64,000 bases of DNA, from assembly GCF_009865135.1 (NCBI RefSeq), contig NZ_WWGH01000001.1, forward strand, positions 868,001-932,000. The letters are read 5' to 3'. Shown here in pieces: positions 37,123-45,526 of the stretch. The notes under the pieces are model-generated. The model did no database searches. It saw only the letters and a list, made by a program, of their open reading frames with translations, and had not been told where the DNA came from. Made by a program: the position numbers and the translations under genes. Positions within the stretch are counted from its first letter, which is position 1; each line of letters opens with the position of its first letter. This stretch comes from Streptomyces sp. SID8374 (GTDB taxonomy: Bacteria > Actinomycetota > Actinomycetes > Streptomycetales > Streptomycetaceae).

Positions 37123-37155
37123 CACCGCCCGCGTCCCGTCGGGTGACGGGCGGTG
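37123..37155 (+). terminator. Possible terminator after the EF-G-like gene
   Basis: CACCGCCCG (37123-37131) pairs with CGGGCGGTG (37147-37155), with a short inner CCC/GGG pairing. It lies 18 bases past the stop of the EF-G-like gene. Confidence 0.5.
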
Positions 37156-37261
37156 CGCGGGCGTGGACGATACGCTGTGGGCGCAGCTCAGAAGGTATGC
37201 CGCGTACGGTAGTTGGGCACACCGCAGGAGCAGACCGTGCGGCGAGTGGGGGCGACAGACA

Positions 37262-38932
37262 GTGGCCAACGACGTATTCGACTTCTCACCGGGGGCGCAG
37301 ATCCCGATCCAGGGGTCCGGCGGCCAGTCGGTGGCGACCAACGCCCTGGCCTCGGCGGCGTACCGCGACAGCCCGGTGGACGTGATCCTCGACGCCAACA
37401 GCGAGTGGCACAAGTCGACGGTGAAGCCGGGCTCCTCCAAGCTCTTCAAGTCCGACTATTTCAAGCCCAATCTGGGTGAGGCGTTCTCCCGCGCCGTCCA
37501 GGAGCGGATGCTGGGCGGCTCCCGTGCGGCGCTGATCCAGTCCTTCGGCACCGATCCGCAGACGGTGGTGGAGCACTGCCTGTCGGCGAACAACCTCCGC
37601 AAGGCGCGCGACACCCGGCTGACGCTGGTGACCGCGGTGTTCGGCTTCCTGTTCCTGCCGGGGATGATCGCCTGGGTCATCGCCTTCCGTATCAAGGACG
37701 CCCTCGCCAAGTCGAAGGACGGCGCGTTCCGGGCGGTCGGCACGGTGCTGCTCGCCGCGTTCGGGGTCGGTGCGCTGGTCCTGCTGTGGAAGCTGCCCAC
37801 GGACGGTTTCTGGCCGCTCTACGTCCGGGCCGCGATCGTGGCGCCGCTGATCGGCTGGTTCCTCGCCAAGCGGATCGCGGAGACCTCGGCCCAGGACCTG
37901 CGGGCCCGCTGGGGCGGGCTGCTCTCCGGCACCGGGGTGATCGCCAAGATCCCGGAGGCGGTGCCGAAGAACCCCAACGAGACCGCGCGCGAGGCGCTGC
38001 GCCAGGGGCTGGAGAAGCTCTCCGCCGAGCAGCAGTCCAACGCGGTCTTCTACGCCGGCCCCAAGGGCATCCTGGGCATGGGCACCCGGTGGGGCAGCTG
38101 GCAGCTGGCCGAGGAGCTGACGCCGAAGGACCCGACGAAGGAGATCCACCAGTTCCGCAGCTGGGATCTGATCCGGATCATCCACGACCAGCTGAAGATG
38201 CTGGAGCGCGGCCCGCTGAACACCGGCGGCTTCCCCAAGCCGTCCGTGAAGCACTGGATCGTCTCCCCCATCGGCGAGAACGCGGACTCCGTCACCCGCC
38301 CCGAAGGGGAGGACGTCGCGACCTTCCAGGTGAAGCCGCACGAGATACAGCGGATCTGCAACCACCAGCAGTTCGGCAGCGGTGACCGGCACTACCTGGG
38401 CGTGCAGTTCACCCTCTGGGACGGTCAGCTCGTCATCACGATGATGATCACGGTGACCGTGCTCCACGAGACGCTGCGCATCGAGGTCACCGGCCATGCG
38501 CTGGGCCCGGTGCACGGGCTGTTCTTCGCCAAGCCGGCCGCCCGGACGAAGACGGTGAACAAGACCGTCAGGTTCTGGGAGACCCGGGACATCCAGCTGC
38601 CGGTGGTGGAGCCGAGGGAGGTCGTCCGGCTCGCGCTGCGGGCGCCCTTCACCTGGTATCCGCCGCTGCTGGACTACCTGGGCGGGAAGATAGTGCTCCC
38701 CGAGCCCTTCGGACTGCGGCACGCCTGGGCCGCCAAGCCGTGGAACCACCGCTTCATGGCAGACGACGCCATGCGGGCCGCGACGCCGGTGCTGCGGGTG
38801 GTCCACTCGGCGGCGATGCGGGTCCTCGCGGAGAACGGCGTGGACACCGACCGCTTCGACAGCCGGTCGATGATACTGAGCGGCCTCGTCCAGGACCCCT
38901 CCCCGCGCAAGGCGGACGTCTACGACGCATGA
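37262..38932 (+). CDS. Unknown conserved membrane protein
   Basis: The GTG at 37262 (VANDVFDFSPGAQIPIQ) gives 556 residues; the frame opens upstream at 37163 but that part is Arg/Trp-rich and not protein-like. Residues about 100-190 hold three hydrophobic stretches (VFGFLFLPGMIAWVIAF, GTVLLAAFGVGALVLLW, AAIVAPLIGWFLA). The rest is soluble, with LFKSDYFKPNLGEAFSRAV near the start and a long conserved-looking C-terminal domain containing GDRHYLGVQFTLWDGQLV. I do not recognise the family. It probably lies in a cytoplasmic membrane with a large cytosolic domain. It converges with the HIT gene. Confidence 0.8.
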   Translation: MANDVFDFSPGAQIPIQGSGGQSVATNALASAAYRDSPVDVILDANSEWHKSTVKPGSSKLFKSDYFKPNLGEAFSRAVQERMLGGSRAALIQSFGTDPQTVVEHCLSANNLRKARDTRLTLVTAVFGFLFLPGMIAWVIAFRIKDALAKSKDGAFRAVGTVLLAAFGVGALVLLWKLPTDGFWPLYVRAAIVAPLIGWFLAKRIAETSAQDLRARWGGLLSGTGVIAKIPEAVPKNPNETAREALRQGLEKLSAEQQSNAVFYAGPKGILGMGTRWGSWQLAEELTPKDPTKEIHQFRSWDLIRIIHDQLKMLERGPLNTGGFPKPSVKHWIVSPIGENADSVTRPEGEDVATFQVKPHEIQRICNHQQFGSGDRHYLGVQFTLWDGQLVITMMITVTVLHETLRIEVTGHALGPVHGLFFAKPAARTKTVNKTVRFWETRDIQLPVVEPREVVRLALRAPFTWYPPLLDYLGGKIVLPEPFGLRHAWAAKPWNHRFMADDAMRAATPVLRVVHSAAMRVLAENGVDTDRFDSRSMILSGLVQDPSPRKADVYDA

Positions 38933-38937
38933 CCGTA

Positions 38938-38988
38938 CGTACGGAAGAGGGCCCCACCGGCACGATCGGCGGGGCCCTCTTCCGTACG
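38938..38988. terminator. Bidirectional terminator between the unknown gene and the HIT gene
   Basis: A perfect 18-bp inverted repeat (38938-38955 with 38971-38988) encloses a 15-nt loop with a further CCG/CGG pairing. It starts five bases after the upstream stop and ends 11 bases before the stop of the convergent HIT gene. Confidence 0.9.
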
Positions 38989-38999
38989 CGCCGGATCGC

Positions 39000-39548
39000 T
39001 CAGCCGGTCGGCCAGGCATCCGCCAGCATCGCCCGGGTGTCCCCCAGCAGCTGCGGCAGCACCTTGGTGTGGCCGATGACCGGCATGAAGTTGGTGTCCC
39101 CGCCCCAGCGCGGCACCAGGTGCTGGTGCAGATGGGCGGCGATCCCGGCGCCGGCGACGGAGCCCTGGTTCATGCCGATGTTGAAGCCGTGCGCCCCGGA
39201 GGCGGCGCGCAGGGCCGCCATCGCCCGCTTGGTGAAGTCCGCCAGCTCCGCCGTCTCCGGACCGTCCAGCTCCGTGTAGTCGGCGACGTGCCGGTAGGGG
39301 ACGACCATGAGGTGCCCGCCGTTGTACGGGTAGAGGTTCAGCACCGCGTAGACGTGCTCGCCGCGCGCCACCACGAGGCCGTCCTCGTCGGATTTCGCCG
39401 GAATCGAACAGAACGGGCAGCCGTCCTCGGCGCCCGAACCGCTCGGCTTGTCCTGGCCCTGGATGTACGCCATCCGATGGGGCGTCCACAGACGCTGAAA
39501 CGCGTCGGGCGTCCCCACGCCGATCTGCTGCTCCGGCTCACTCGTCAT
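39000..39548 (-). CDS. HIT family hydrolase
   Basis: The ATG at 39546-39548 (MTSEPEQQIGV) gives 182 residues. CPFCSIP is a zinc-site-like pair, LNLYPYNGGHLMVVPYRHVAD is the N-terminal HIT region, and HLHQHLVPRWGGDTNFM holds the histidine triad. The family hydrolyses or transfers nucleotidyl groups; the Ap4A phosphorylase/Fhit-like branch is a plausible subgroup. In Streptomyces it lies with thrS and the PIM operon; here a potassium channel gene on the other strand is interposed. Confidence 0.9.
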   Translation of the reverse strand: MTSEPEQQIGVGTPDAFQRLWTPHRMAYIQGQDKPSGSGAEDGCPFCSIPAKSDEDGLVVARGEHVYAVLNLYPYNGGHLMVVPYRHVADYTELDGPETAELADFTKRAMAALRAASGAHGFNIGMNQGSVAGAGIAAHLHQHLVPRWGGDTNFMPVIGHTKVLPQLLGDTRAMLADAWPTG

Positions 39549-39626
39549 GCCGATCAGCATATTGCGTCACCCGCGCGGAGCGTGTCGCCGGGGCCGCGCC
39601 CGAGTCCGCCCGGCGATGCTGAGGCG

Positions 39627-40304
39627 ATGAGCGAGCGACCCGCCCCGGAGGCCCCCGCCCGGCTGACCCGCTGGGAGCAGCGCACGGAGCTTCCGCTCTT
39701 CGCCGCCTCCCTGCTCTTCCTGGCGGGGTACGCGTTCCGGGTGCTGGCCCCGCACGACGCCCAGCCGTGGCACGACATCTCCCTGACCCTGGTCTGGTCG
39801 ACCTGGCTGCTGTTCCTGGTGGACTACACGGTACGGCTGCGCCTCAGCGGTCTGGGCGCACGCTTCATCGGCAGGCACTGGCTGGACACCCTGGTCCTCC
39901 TGCTGCCGCTGCTGCGCCCGCTCCAGATGGTCAAGGTCTACTCGGCGGTGCAGCAGCGCCACGACCGGCCGCGGCTGAACCTGTACGCCCGGGTGATGTC
40001 GTACGCCGGCCTGAGCGCCCTCCTGCTCGGCTTCTCCGCCTCGCTCGCGGTGTACCGCCTGGAGCGCGACGCCCCGGGCGCCTCCATCCGCACGTTCGGC
40101 GACGCGGTGTGGTGGGCGTGCGCGACGCTCTCGACGGTCGGTTACGGGGATGCCGCACCGGTCACGTTCTGGGGGCGGGTGGTGGCGGCGGGGCTGATGG
40201 CGTGCGGTCTCGCGCTGCTGGGGGCGGTGACGGGGTCGTTCTCGTCGTGGCTGATCCAGATGTTCACCCGGGAGGACGAGAAACGGCCCCCGGAGCGGGG
40301 TTAG
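39627..40304 (+). CDS. Potassium channel (ion-channel family, two-pore-helix type)
   Basis: The 225-residue product has N-terminal helices (LFAASLLFLAGYAFRVL, WSTWLLFLVDYTVRL), a third segment (HWLDTLVLLLPLLRPLQ), and the pore module: outer helix LSALLLGFSASLAVYRLE, pore helix WWACATLSTVGYGDAAP and inner helix AAGLMACGLALLGAVTGSF. TVGYGD is the selectivity filter. The third and fourth segments resemble a shortened voltage-sensor region without the full Arg ladder. It likely conducts K+ across the cytoplasmic membrane. Its TAG stop lies in the loop of its own terminator. Confidence 0.88.
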   Translation: MSERPAPEAPARLTRWEQRTELPLFAASLLFLAGYAFRVLAPHDAQPWHDISLTLVWSTWLLFLVDYTVRLRLSGLGARFIGRHWLDTLVLLLPLLRPLQMVKVYSAVQQRHDRPRLNLYARVMSYAGLSALLLGFSASLAVYRLERDAPGASIRTFGDAVWWACATLSTVGYGDAAPVTFWGRVVAAGLMACGLALLGAVTGSFSSWLIQMFTREDEKRPPERG

Positions 40305-40317
40305 CGCTCCGGGGGCC
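40285..40317 (+). terminator. Terminator carrying the channel-gene stop codon in its loop
   Basis: A 13-bp perfect stem (40285-40297 with 40305-40317) has a 7-nt GGGTTAG loop that includes the TAG stop (40302-40304) of the channel gene. The left arm thus encodes the last residues of the protein. Confidence 0.82.
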
Positions 40318-40320
40318 GAG

Positions 40321-40399
40321 CCCCGCCTGTGCGGGGACCACGCAACCTTCGTCCTGTGCTGCTTCCGAATCCTCGGGACACCCCGCGTCAGCGGGGACC
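40321..40399. repeat. Two CRISPR-repeat-like palindromes 60 nt apart
   Basis: CCCCGCCTGTGCGGGGACC (40321-40339) and CCCCGCGTCAGCGGGGACC (40381-40399) share a CCCCGC-N4-GCGGGGACC pattern. The start-to-start distance is exactly 60 bases. Type I-E CRISPR repeats in Streptomyces carry the same CCCCGC/GCGGGG palindrome with a period near 61. There are only two copies and no cas gene nearby. The second copy also lies directly past the thrS stop and could be its terminator. Confidence 0.45.
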
Positions 40400-40401
40400 G
40401 G

Positions 40402-42378
40402 TCATGCCTGGACCCGACGCTCGACCACGTCGACCAACTTGGCCAGCGCCTGATCCACCGGAACACCGTTCTCCTGCGAACCGTCGCGGTAGCGGAAGGA
40501 CACCGTGCCCGCATTCATGTCGTCGTCGCCCACGATGAGCATGAAGGGCGTCTTCGCCTTCTGAGCGTTGCGGATCTTCTTCTGCATCCGGTCCGAGGAG
40601 GCGTCCACGTCCACCCGCAGACCCTGCTTGCGCGCCTTGGCGGCGAACTCCTGGAGGTAGGGGATGTGGGCGTCGCCGATCGGGATGCCGACGGCCTGGA
40701 CCGGGGCGAGCCAGACCGGGAAGGCGCCCGCGTAGTGCTCCAGGAGCACGGCGAAGAAGCGCTCGATGGAGCCGAACAGGGCGCGGTGGATCATCACCGG
40801 GCGCTGCTTGGAGCCGTCGGGGCCGGTGTACTCCAGGTCGAAGCGCTCCGGCAGGTTGAAGTCGAGTTGCACGGTCGACATCTGCCAGGTGCGGCCGATG
40901 GCGTCCTTGCACTGCACGGAGATCTTCGGGCCGTAGAACGCAGCGCCGCCCGGGTCCGGGACCAGGGGCAGGCCCTGCTTCTCGGCGACCTGGCGGAGCG
41001 TCTCGGTGGCCTCCTCCCAGGTGTCGTCCGAGCCGACGTACTTCTCCGGGTCCTTGGTGGAGAGCTCCAGATAGAAGTCGGTGAGCCCGTAGTCGCGGAG
41101 CAGGTTCAGCACGAAGGTGAGCGTGCGGTCCAGCTCCTCCGCCATCTGCTCCTTGGTGCAGTAGATGTGCGCGTCGTCCTGCGTGAAGCCGCGCGAGCGG
41201 GTGAGGCCGTGCACGACGCCCGACTTCTCGTACCGGTACACCGTGCCGAACTCGAAAAGGCGCAGCGGCAGTTCGCGGTAGGAGCGGCCGCGCGCGTCGA
41301 AGATCAGGTTGTGCATCGGGCAGTTCATCGGCTTGAGGTAGTAGTCCACCCCGTCGTCCAGCTGCATGGGCGGGTACATGCCGTCGGCGTACCAGTCCAG
41401 GTGGCCGGACTTCTCGAAGAGCTTGCCCTTGGTGGCGTGCGGGCTGTAGACGAACTCGTAGCCCTCCTCCTCGTGGCGGCGGCGCGAGTAGTCCTCCATG
41501 GCCCGGCGGATGACGCCGCCCTTGGGGTGGAAGACCGCGAGGCCGGGGCCGATCTCGTCGGGGAAGGAGAAGAGGTCCAGCTCGCTGCCGAGCTTGCGGT
41601 GGTCGCGCTTGGCGGCCTCCTCCAGGAACTCCAGGTGCGCCTTCAGCTCGTCCTTGGTCGGCCAGGCGGTGCCGTAGATGCGCTGGAGCATCGGGTTCTT
41701 CTCGCTGCCGCGCCAGTACGCCGCGGCGTTGCGCATCAGCTTGAACGCCGGGATGAACCGGGTGGTCGGCAGGTGCGGACCACGGCAGAGGTCCTTCCAG
41801 CACAGCTCGCCGGTCTTGGCGTCCAGGTTGTCGTAGATGGTCAGCTCGCCGCCGCCCACCTCGACATCCGCGCCGTCGTCCGAGGAGGCCGAGCCCTTGA
41901 TGCCGATGAGCTCCAGCTTGTACGGCTCGTCCGCCAGCTCCTCGCGGGCGTCCTCGTCGGAGACCACGCGGCGGGAGAACTTCTGGCCCCGCTTCTGGAT
42001 CTCCTGCATCTTCTTCTCGATGGCCTTGAGGTCCTCGGGGGTGAACGGCTTCTCGACGTCGAAGTCGTAGTAGAAGCCGTCCTTGACCGGCGGGCCGATG
42101 CCGAGCTTGGCCTCGGGGAAGAGCTCCTGCACGGCCTGGGCCATGACGTGCGCGGTGGAGTGGCGCAGGATGTTGAGGCCGTCCTCGGAGGAGATCTCCA
42201 CCGGCTCGACGGACTCGCCGTCCTGGAGCTCGTAGGAGAGGTCCTTCAGCTCGCCGCCGATGCGCGCGGCGACGACGGTGCGCTGACCGGGGAAGAGCTC
42301 GCCGGCGGTCGTGCCCGTCGTCACCACGTGCTCTTCCCGCTCGGAATCGCGTTGGATGATCACACGGACGTCTGACAC
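40402..42378 (-). CDS. thrS: Threonine--tRNA ligase
   Basis: The 658-residue product has the TGS domain (residues 1-65), the editing domain with the zinc-type [11 protein letters not shown] motif, and the class II core with [29 protein letters not shown] and [13 protein letters not shown]. The C-terminal anticodon-binding domain ends the protein. The start is a GTG (42376-42378). An acidic insertion around [15 protein letters not shown] lies in the editing domain. No T-box-like leader is apparent upstream. Confidence 0.97.
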   Translation of the reverse strand: MSDVRVIIQRDSEREEHVVTTGTTAGELFPGQRTVVAARIGGELKDLSYELQDGESVEPVEISSEDGLNILRHSTAHVMAQAVQELFPEAKLGIGPPVKDGFYYDFDVEKPFTPEDLKAIEKKMQEIQKRGQKFSRRVVSDEDAREELADEPYKLELIGIKGSASSDDGADVEVGGGELTIYDNLDAKTGELCWKDLCRGPHLPTTRFIPAFKLMRNAAAYWRGSEKNPMLQRIYGTAWPTKDELKAHLEFLEEAAKRDHRKLGSELDLFSFPDEIGPGLAVFHPKGGVIRRAMEDYSRRRHEEEGYEFVYSPHATKGKLFEKSGHLDWYADGMYPPMQLDDGVDYYLKPMNCPMHNLIFDARGRSYRELPLRLFEFGTVYRYEKSGVVHGLTRSRGFTQDDAHIYCTKEQMAEELDRTLTFVLNLLRDYGLTDFYLELSTKDPEKYVGSDDTWEEATETLRQVAEKQGLPLVPDPGGAAFYGPKISVQCKDAIGRTWQMSTVQLDFNLPERFDLEYTGPDGSKQRPVMIHRALFGSIERFFAVLLEHYAGAFPVWLAPVQAVGIPIGDAHIPYLQEFAAKARKQGLRVDVDASSDRMQKKIRNAQKAKTPFMLIVGDDDMNAGTVSFRYRDGSQENGVPVDQALAKLVDVVERRVQA

Positions 42379-42477
42379 CGGTCTCTCCTGACTGAGGGGG
42401 TTGCCTGTCTTCCTATCGACCAGACAAGGCGAATCGTACCGAGCCGTACGCCCCCGATGCGAACGCCTTCCCCCTCG

Positions 42478-43728
42478 TCAGGCTTCCTCGCCCGCGCACG
42501 CCTCCTCGAAGAAGTCCACGTTCTCCTGGAGCGACTTCATCAGCCGGTCCCGCTCGGCCTCGTCCACCTGCACGGGTGCGACCTGCGAGGCCCCGGTGAG
42601 CCGCCGGAAGCCGCCGCGCCGCTCAAGCCGTCCCTCCAGCCGCAGCGGCAGCCCCACGAGATGGGCGTGGCCCGCGATCCGGTACGCCTCCTCGTCCAGC
42701 TCCACCCGTACGTGCGCGACCTCCGCCCCCGCCAGCACCCTCAGCCGTACGATCCCGGCGCCGCGCGGCCCGGAGCGGCGCAGCCGGACCACCGCGCCGG
42801 TGATCCGCACCGGGACGGCGGGCTCCTCACGGAGGTAGCGGGCCCCGGCGGAGCGCAGGGCAGGCAGGTCGCCCGGGGAGAACTCGACGGGTGCGGGGCG
42901 GGCCGGGCAGCCGTCCGGGGTGCCTGCGGCGGGCGCCCACCGCACATCGATCCCGGCCCCCTCGGTGCCGCGTACCAGGGTCACCAGCGCCTCGGTCAGC
43001 TCCCGGCTGACGCCCGCCGCCACCGCGCTGTCGAAGGCCTCCATGCCGCCGGTGGCCCGCTGGTAGTCCACGGCTTCGCGGGTGGCGTGCAGGGCGTGGC
43101 AGAGCTGTACGGCGACGGCGCGCCCGGAGTCGACGGGGACGAACGCGGTGAGCCGGCGCCCGCCCGGCGCGGGCCCGACGAGGGTGCCCTCCAGCGCCGC
43201 CCGCGCTTTCCTGCGGTGCCGGGCCCCGTGGTACCCGGCCCGGCCCCGCGCGGCGAGCGCCCCGGCGAGCAGGATCTGCCGGGCCGCCGAGCGCAGCTCC
43301 TCGGCCTCCGCCCACCCCGAGGCGCCCGCCGCTCCGGCCGCCGATTCGGGGACCTCGCGCCACCAGCGGACCTCGTCGCTGGGGACCGCGAGCGAGACGA
43401 GGATGTCGCGGGCGGAGGGGGCGGCGCTGCGGGAGAGCGCGGTGAGCGCCTCGGACAGCAGGTCCTCGGTGTCGGGGAAGGCGGCGTTCTCGGGGACCAG
43501 CAGGCTGGCGCCTGAGCCCGGTCCGGGCGGGGACCAGCGGCTGTAGCGGCCGGCCGCTCCCCCGCGCCGCTGCCAGCCGTAGCGGTGCAGGAGCGCGGTG
43601 AGCACCGCCGGGTCGGGCAGCGGGGTGCCGTCGCCGCCCGGGTCGGCGTACTCCCTGCTCACGGCGGGGTGCGACCGGGCGCGGGGCAGCTCGGCCGGGC
43701 CCGTGGGTTCGTCCATCGACCGGTGCAT
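42478..43728 (-). CDS. Unknown conserved actinobacterial protein
   Basis: The 416-residue product starts at ATG 43726-43728 (MHRSMDEPTGP), sharing one base with the stop of the DUF4365 gene (TGATG); an ATG at residue 5 is an alternative. It has no signal peptide or membrane segment. The middle is Ala/Arg-rich helical sequence, and the C-terminal 100 residues (VARVRVELDEEAYRIAGHAH-like core, GRLERRGGFRRLTGASQ) could form an OB-like fold. I do not recognise a family. It is translationally coupled to the DUF4365 gene, which suggests a joint function. Confidence 0.75.
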   Translation of the reverse strand: MHRSMDEPTGPAELPRARSHPAVSREYADPGGDGTPLPDPAVLTALLHRYGWQRRGGAAGRYSRWSPPGPGSGASLLVPENAAFPDTEDLLSEALTALSRSAAPSARDILVSLAVPSDEVRWWREVPESAAGAAGASGWAEAEELRSAARQILLAGALAARGRAGYHGARHRRKARAALEGTLVGPAPGGRRLTAFVPVDSGRAVAVQLCHALHATREAVDYQRATGGMEAFDSAVAAGVSRELTEALVTLVRGTEGAGIDVRWAPAAGTPDGCPARPAPVEFSPGDLPALRSAGARYLREEPAVPVRITGAVVRLRRSGPRGAGIVRLRVLAGAEVAHVRVELDEEAYRIAGHAHLVGLPLRLEGRLERRGGFRRLTGASQVAPVQVDEAERDRLMKSLQENVDFFEEACAGEEA

Positions 43729-44321
43729 CAGGGTCTCCCTCCGGCCCCGACCCGGGCCATGATGTCGCAGAGTGCGCGGTCGTCGAAGATCCGTGAGGTC
43801 GGGATGCGCACGGTGGTCCGGTACCGGCCCGTCACCGCGTGGCCGGCCAGGTTGGTCCAGTAGCAGCAGTGCCGCAGATCGAGGCTTCCGGGCCCGGCGC
43901 TCAGCCACTCGTCCTGGCTGCGCGGCACGAGCATCACCACCAGGATCTTGTGCACCGAGACCGGGGTGCGGGCCAGCTTGACGAGGTGGGCGTTGTCGAG
44001 GGTGAAGGAGAACGCCCCGCCCGCCGGGTGCGGCGGTATCTGGTAGGTGCACTTGAGCTGCACCTTGATGGTCACCTCGTCGTCGACGGTGTGGGCGGCG
44101 GCGCCGTGGCTGACGTGCCAGTCGATGCCGTTGTCGGGGAAGGGCTGGGAGAGCGAGCAGCCCGCCGCCGCGGCGACGGCGTGCAGGTAGCCCACCTGGA
44201 GGGTCTCCATGCAGGCGGTGGTGGCGAGGGAGCCGCGCAGCGGTGCGGTGCGCTGATCCACCGGCCCGAACGCTTCGGCGCGGGCGGGCGGCCCCCCGGG
44301 GTCGGGCTGCGCGAGCGCCAT
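43728..44321 (-). CDS. DUF4365-domain protein (restriction-endonuclease-like fold)
   Basis: The 197-residue product contains ETLQVGYLHAVAAAAGCSLS, DNGIDWHVSHGA, EVTIKVQLKCTYQIPP and KILVVMLVPRSQDEWL. The order D-x-D-like acidic residue, then V-x-V-Q-x-K, matches the PD-(D/E)XK arrangement (GIDW and VQLK). DUF4365 proteins are predicted nucleases in this superfamily. It is divergent from a DnaQ-like exonuclease and coupled to an unknown gene downstream. A defence or DNA-repair role is possible but not shown. Confidence 0.7.
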   Translation of the reverse strand: MALAQPDPGGPPARAEAFGPVDQRTAPLRGSLATTACMETLQVGYLHAVAAAAGCSLSQPFPDNGIDWHVSHGAAAHTVDDEVTIKVQLKCTYQIPPHPAGGAFSFTLDNAHLVKLARTPVSVHKILVVMLVPRSQDEWLSAGPGSLDLRHCCYWTNLAGHAVTGRYRTTVRIPTSRIFDDRALCDIMARVGAGGRP

Positions 44322-44346
44322 GGCTCCGTATGCCTTCCGGACGTGC

Positions 44347-44364
44347 CGTCAGATCTGACGTCAG
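44347..44364. promoter_or_regulatory. Overlapping palindromes upstream of the DUF4365 gene (candidate operator)
   Basis: CGTCAGATCTGACG (44347-44360) is a perfect 14-bp palindrome overlapped by CTGACGTCAG (44355-44364). Together they make three CGTCAG half-sites in alternating orientation. The position, 26 bases before the DUF4365 start and 152 before the exonuclease start, fits an operator controlling the divergent pair. No regulator is encoded adjacent. Confidence 0.45.
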
Positions 44365-44515
44365 TGGTGATCGAGGGGCAACTTCCTTGGCCCTCACCTG
44401 TGTTGTCACCGCAGGAGAACGCCCGCAAACGGCGTATCAGGCAAACAGCACGGGTATCACCGATATCGGGCAGAGGAATCACTCCATCTGCCGCGCAGGT
44501 GCGAGGAGTTCGGGG

Positions 44516-45244
44516 ATGATGCACTGGTTCGAAGGGCCGCTGGCCGCTTTTGACACGGAGACGACAGGCGTGGACGTCGAGCAGGACCGGATCGTTTCGG
44601 CCGCTCTCGTCGCGCAGGACACGACGGGCGGACGCGTCCGCGTCACCCGCTGGCTGGTCAACCCGGGGATCCCGGTACCCCCGGGGGCGACCGAGATCCA
44701 CGGTCTGACCGACGATCACCTTCAGCGCAACGGCCGTTGGCCCGCGCCGGTGATGGACGAGATCGCCCGTTCGCTGGCCGAGCAGTGCGCCACGGGCCGC
44801 CCGCTGGTCGTGATGAACGCACCGTTCGACCTGACCCTGCTGGACCGCGAGCTGAAGCGCCATCGGGCCTCGTCGCTGGCCGGGTACATGGCGGACGTGC
44901 CGCTGAGGGTGGTGGACCCCCGGGTGCTGGACAAACACCTGGACCGCTACCGCAAGGGCCGCCGCACGCTCATCGATCTGTGCCGGCTGTACGAGGTGCC
45001 CCTCGACGGCGCCCACGACGCGGCGGCGGACGCCTCGGCCTCGCTGGAGCTGGTGCGCGCGATATGCCGGCGCTTCTCGTCCCGGCTGGAGCGGCTCTCC
45101 CCGGCCGAGCTGCACACCCTCCAGGCCACCTGGCACGCGGCGCAGGCGCGCGGGCTGGAGGCGTGGTTCGCCAGGAGCGGCGCGCCGGAGCCGGTGGATC
45201 CGGCGTGGCCGCTGCGCCCGGAGCTGCCCGCGGCGGCGGCCTGA
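44516..45244 (+). CDS. DnaQ-like (DEDDh) 3'-5' exonuclease
   Basis: The 242-residue product starts at one of two adjacent ATGs (MMHWFEGPLAAFDTETTG) with GAGGAG nearby. Exo I is FDTETTG, Exo II includes NAPFDLTLLDREL, and Exo III is HDAAADA with the catalytic His. This is a complete DEDDh nuclease domain, as in the polymerase III epsilon subunit, but with a C-terminal extension of about 70 residues rich in Leu, Arg and Ala. It is a stand-alone nuclease, probably in DNA repair or RNA trimming. It is followed by a strong terminator. Confidence 0.88.
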   Translation: MMHWFEGPLAAFDTETTGVDVEQDRIVSAALVAQDTTGGRVRVTRWLVNPGIPVPPGATEIHGLTDDHLQRNGRWPAPVMDEIARSLAEQCATGRPLVVMNAPFDLTLLDRELKRHRASSLAGYMADVPLRVVDPRVLDKHLDRYRKGRRTLIDLCRLYEVPLDGAHDAAADASASLELVRAICRRFSSRLERLSPAELHTLQATWHAAQARGLEAWFARSGAPEPVDPAWPLRPELPAAAA

Positions 45245-45251
45245 AACGTGC

Positions 45252-45289
45252 GAAAGCCGGTCCGCCGTGATGCTGGCGGACCGGCTTTC
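45252..45289. terminator. Terminator after the exonuclease gene and tRNA-Val
   Basis: A perfect 15-bp stem (GAAAGCCGGTCCGCC at 45252-45266 with 45275-45289) and 8-nt loop lies between the exonuclease stop and the 3' end of the convergent tRNA-Val gene. It serves both directions. Confidence 0.88.
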
Positions 45290-45294
45290 CCCGG

Positions 45295-45366
45295 TGGGCG
45301 ATACTGGGTTCGAACCAGTGACCTCTTCGGTGTGAACGAAGCGCTCTCCCACTGAGCTAATCGCCC
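45295..45366 (-). tRNA. tRNA-Val(CAC), copy 1
   Basis: The 72-nt cloverleaf reads GGGCGATTAGCTCAGTGGGA at its 5' end. The acceptor stem GGGCGAT pairs with ATCGCCC, the anticodon stem CTTCG/CGAAG closes the loop TTCACAC with anticodon CAC, and the T arm ACTGG-TTCGAAC-CCAGT is canonical. CCA is not encoded. Copy 2 at 48191-48262 is identical. Confidence 0.97.
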
Positions 45367-45526
45367 GGGAACGGGTTGAACCATACAGGGCTCGGCGGGC
45401 TTCGTTCAAACCGCTTCCGGCCGGGCGGCCCCGGGGCGCACGCGGAACGTACACAGGCGCGGAAACGCGGAAACTGAGTATCCGAGCGCATGTACGAGGC
45501 GGAGGGCCCGGGCGACACTCCCGTAC

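Noticed and set aside
42379..42477. T-box or other leader for thrS
   Set aside because: No T-box sequence or specifier hairpin could be recognised in the 100-base upstream region.
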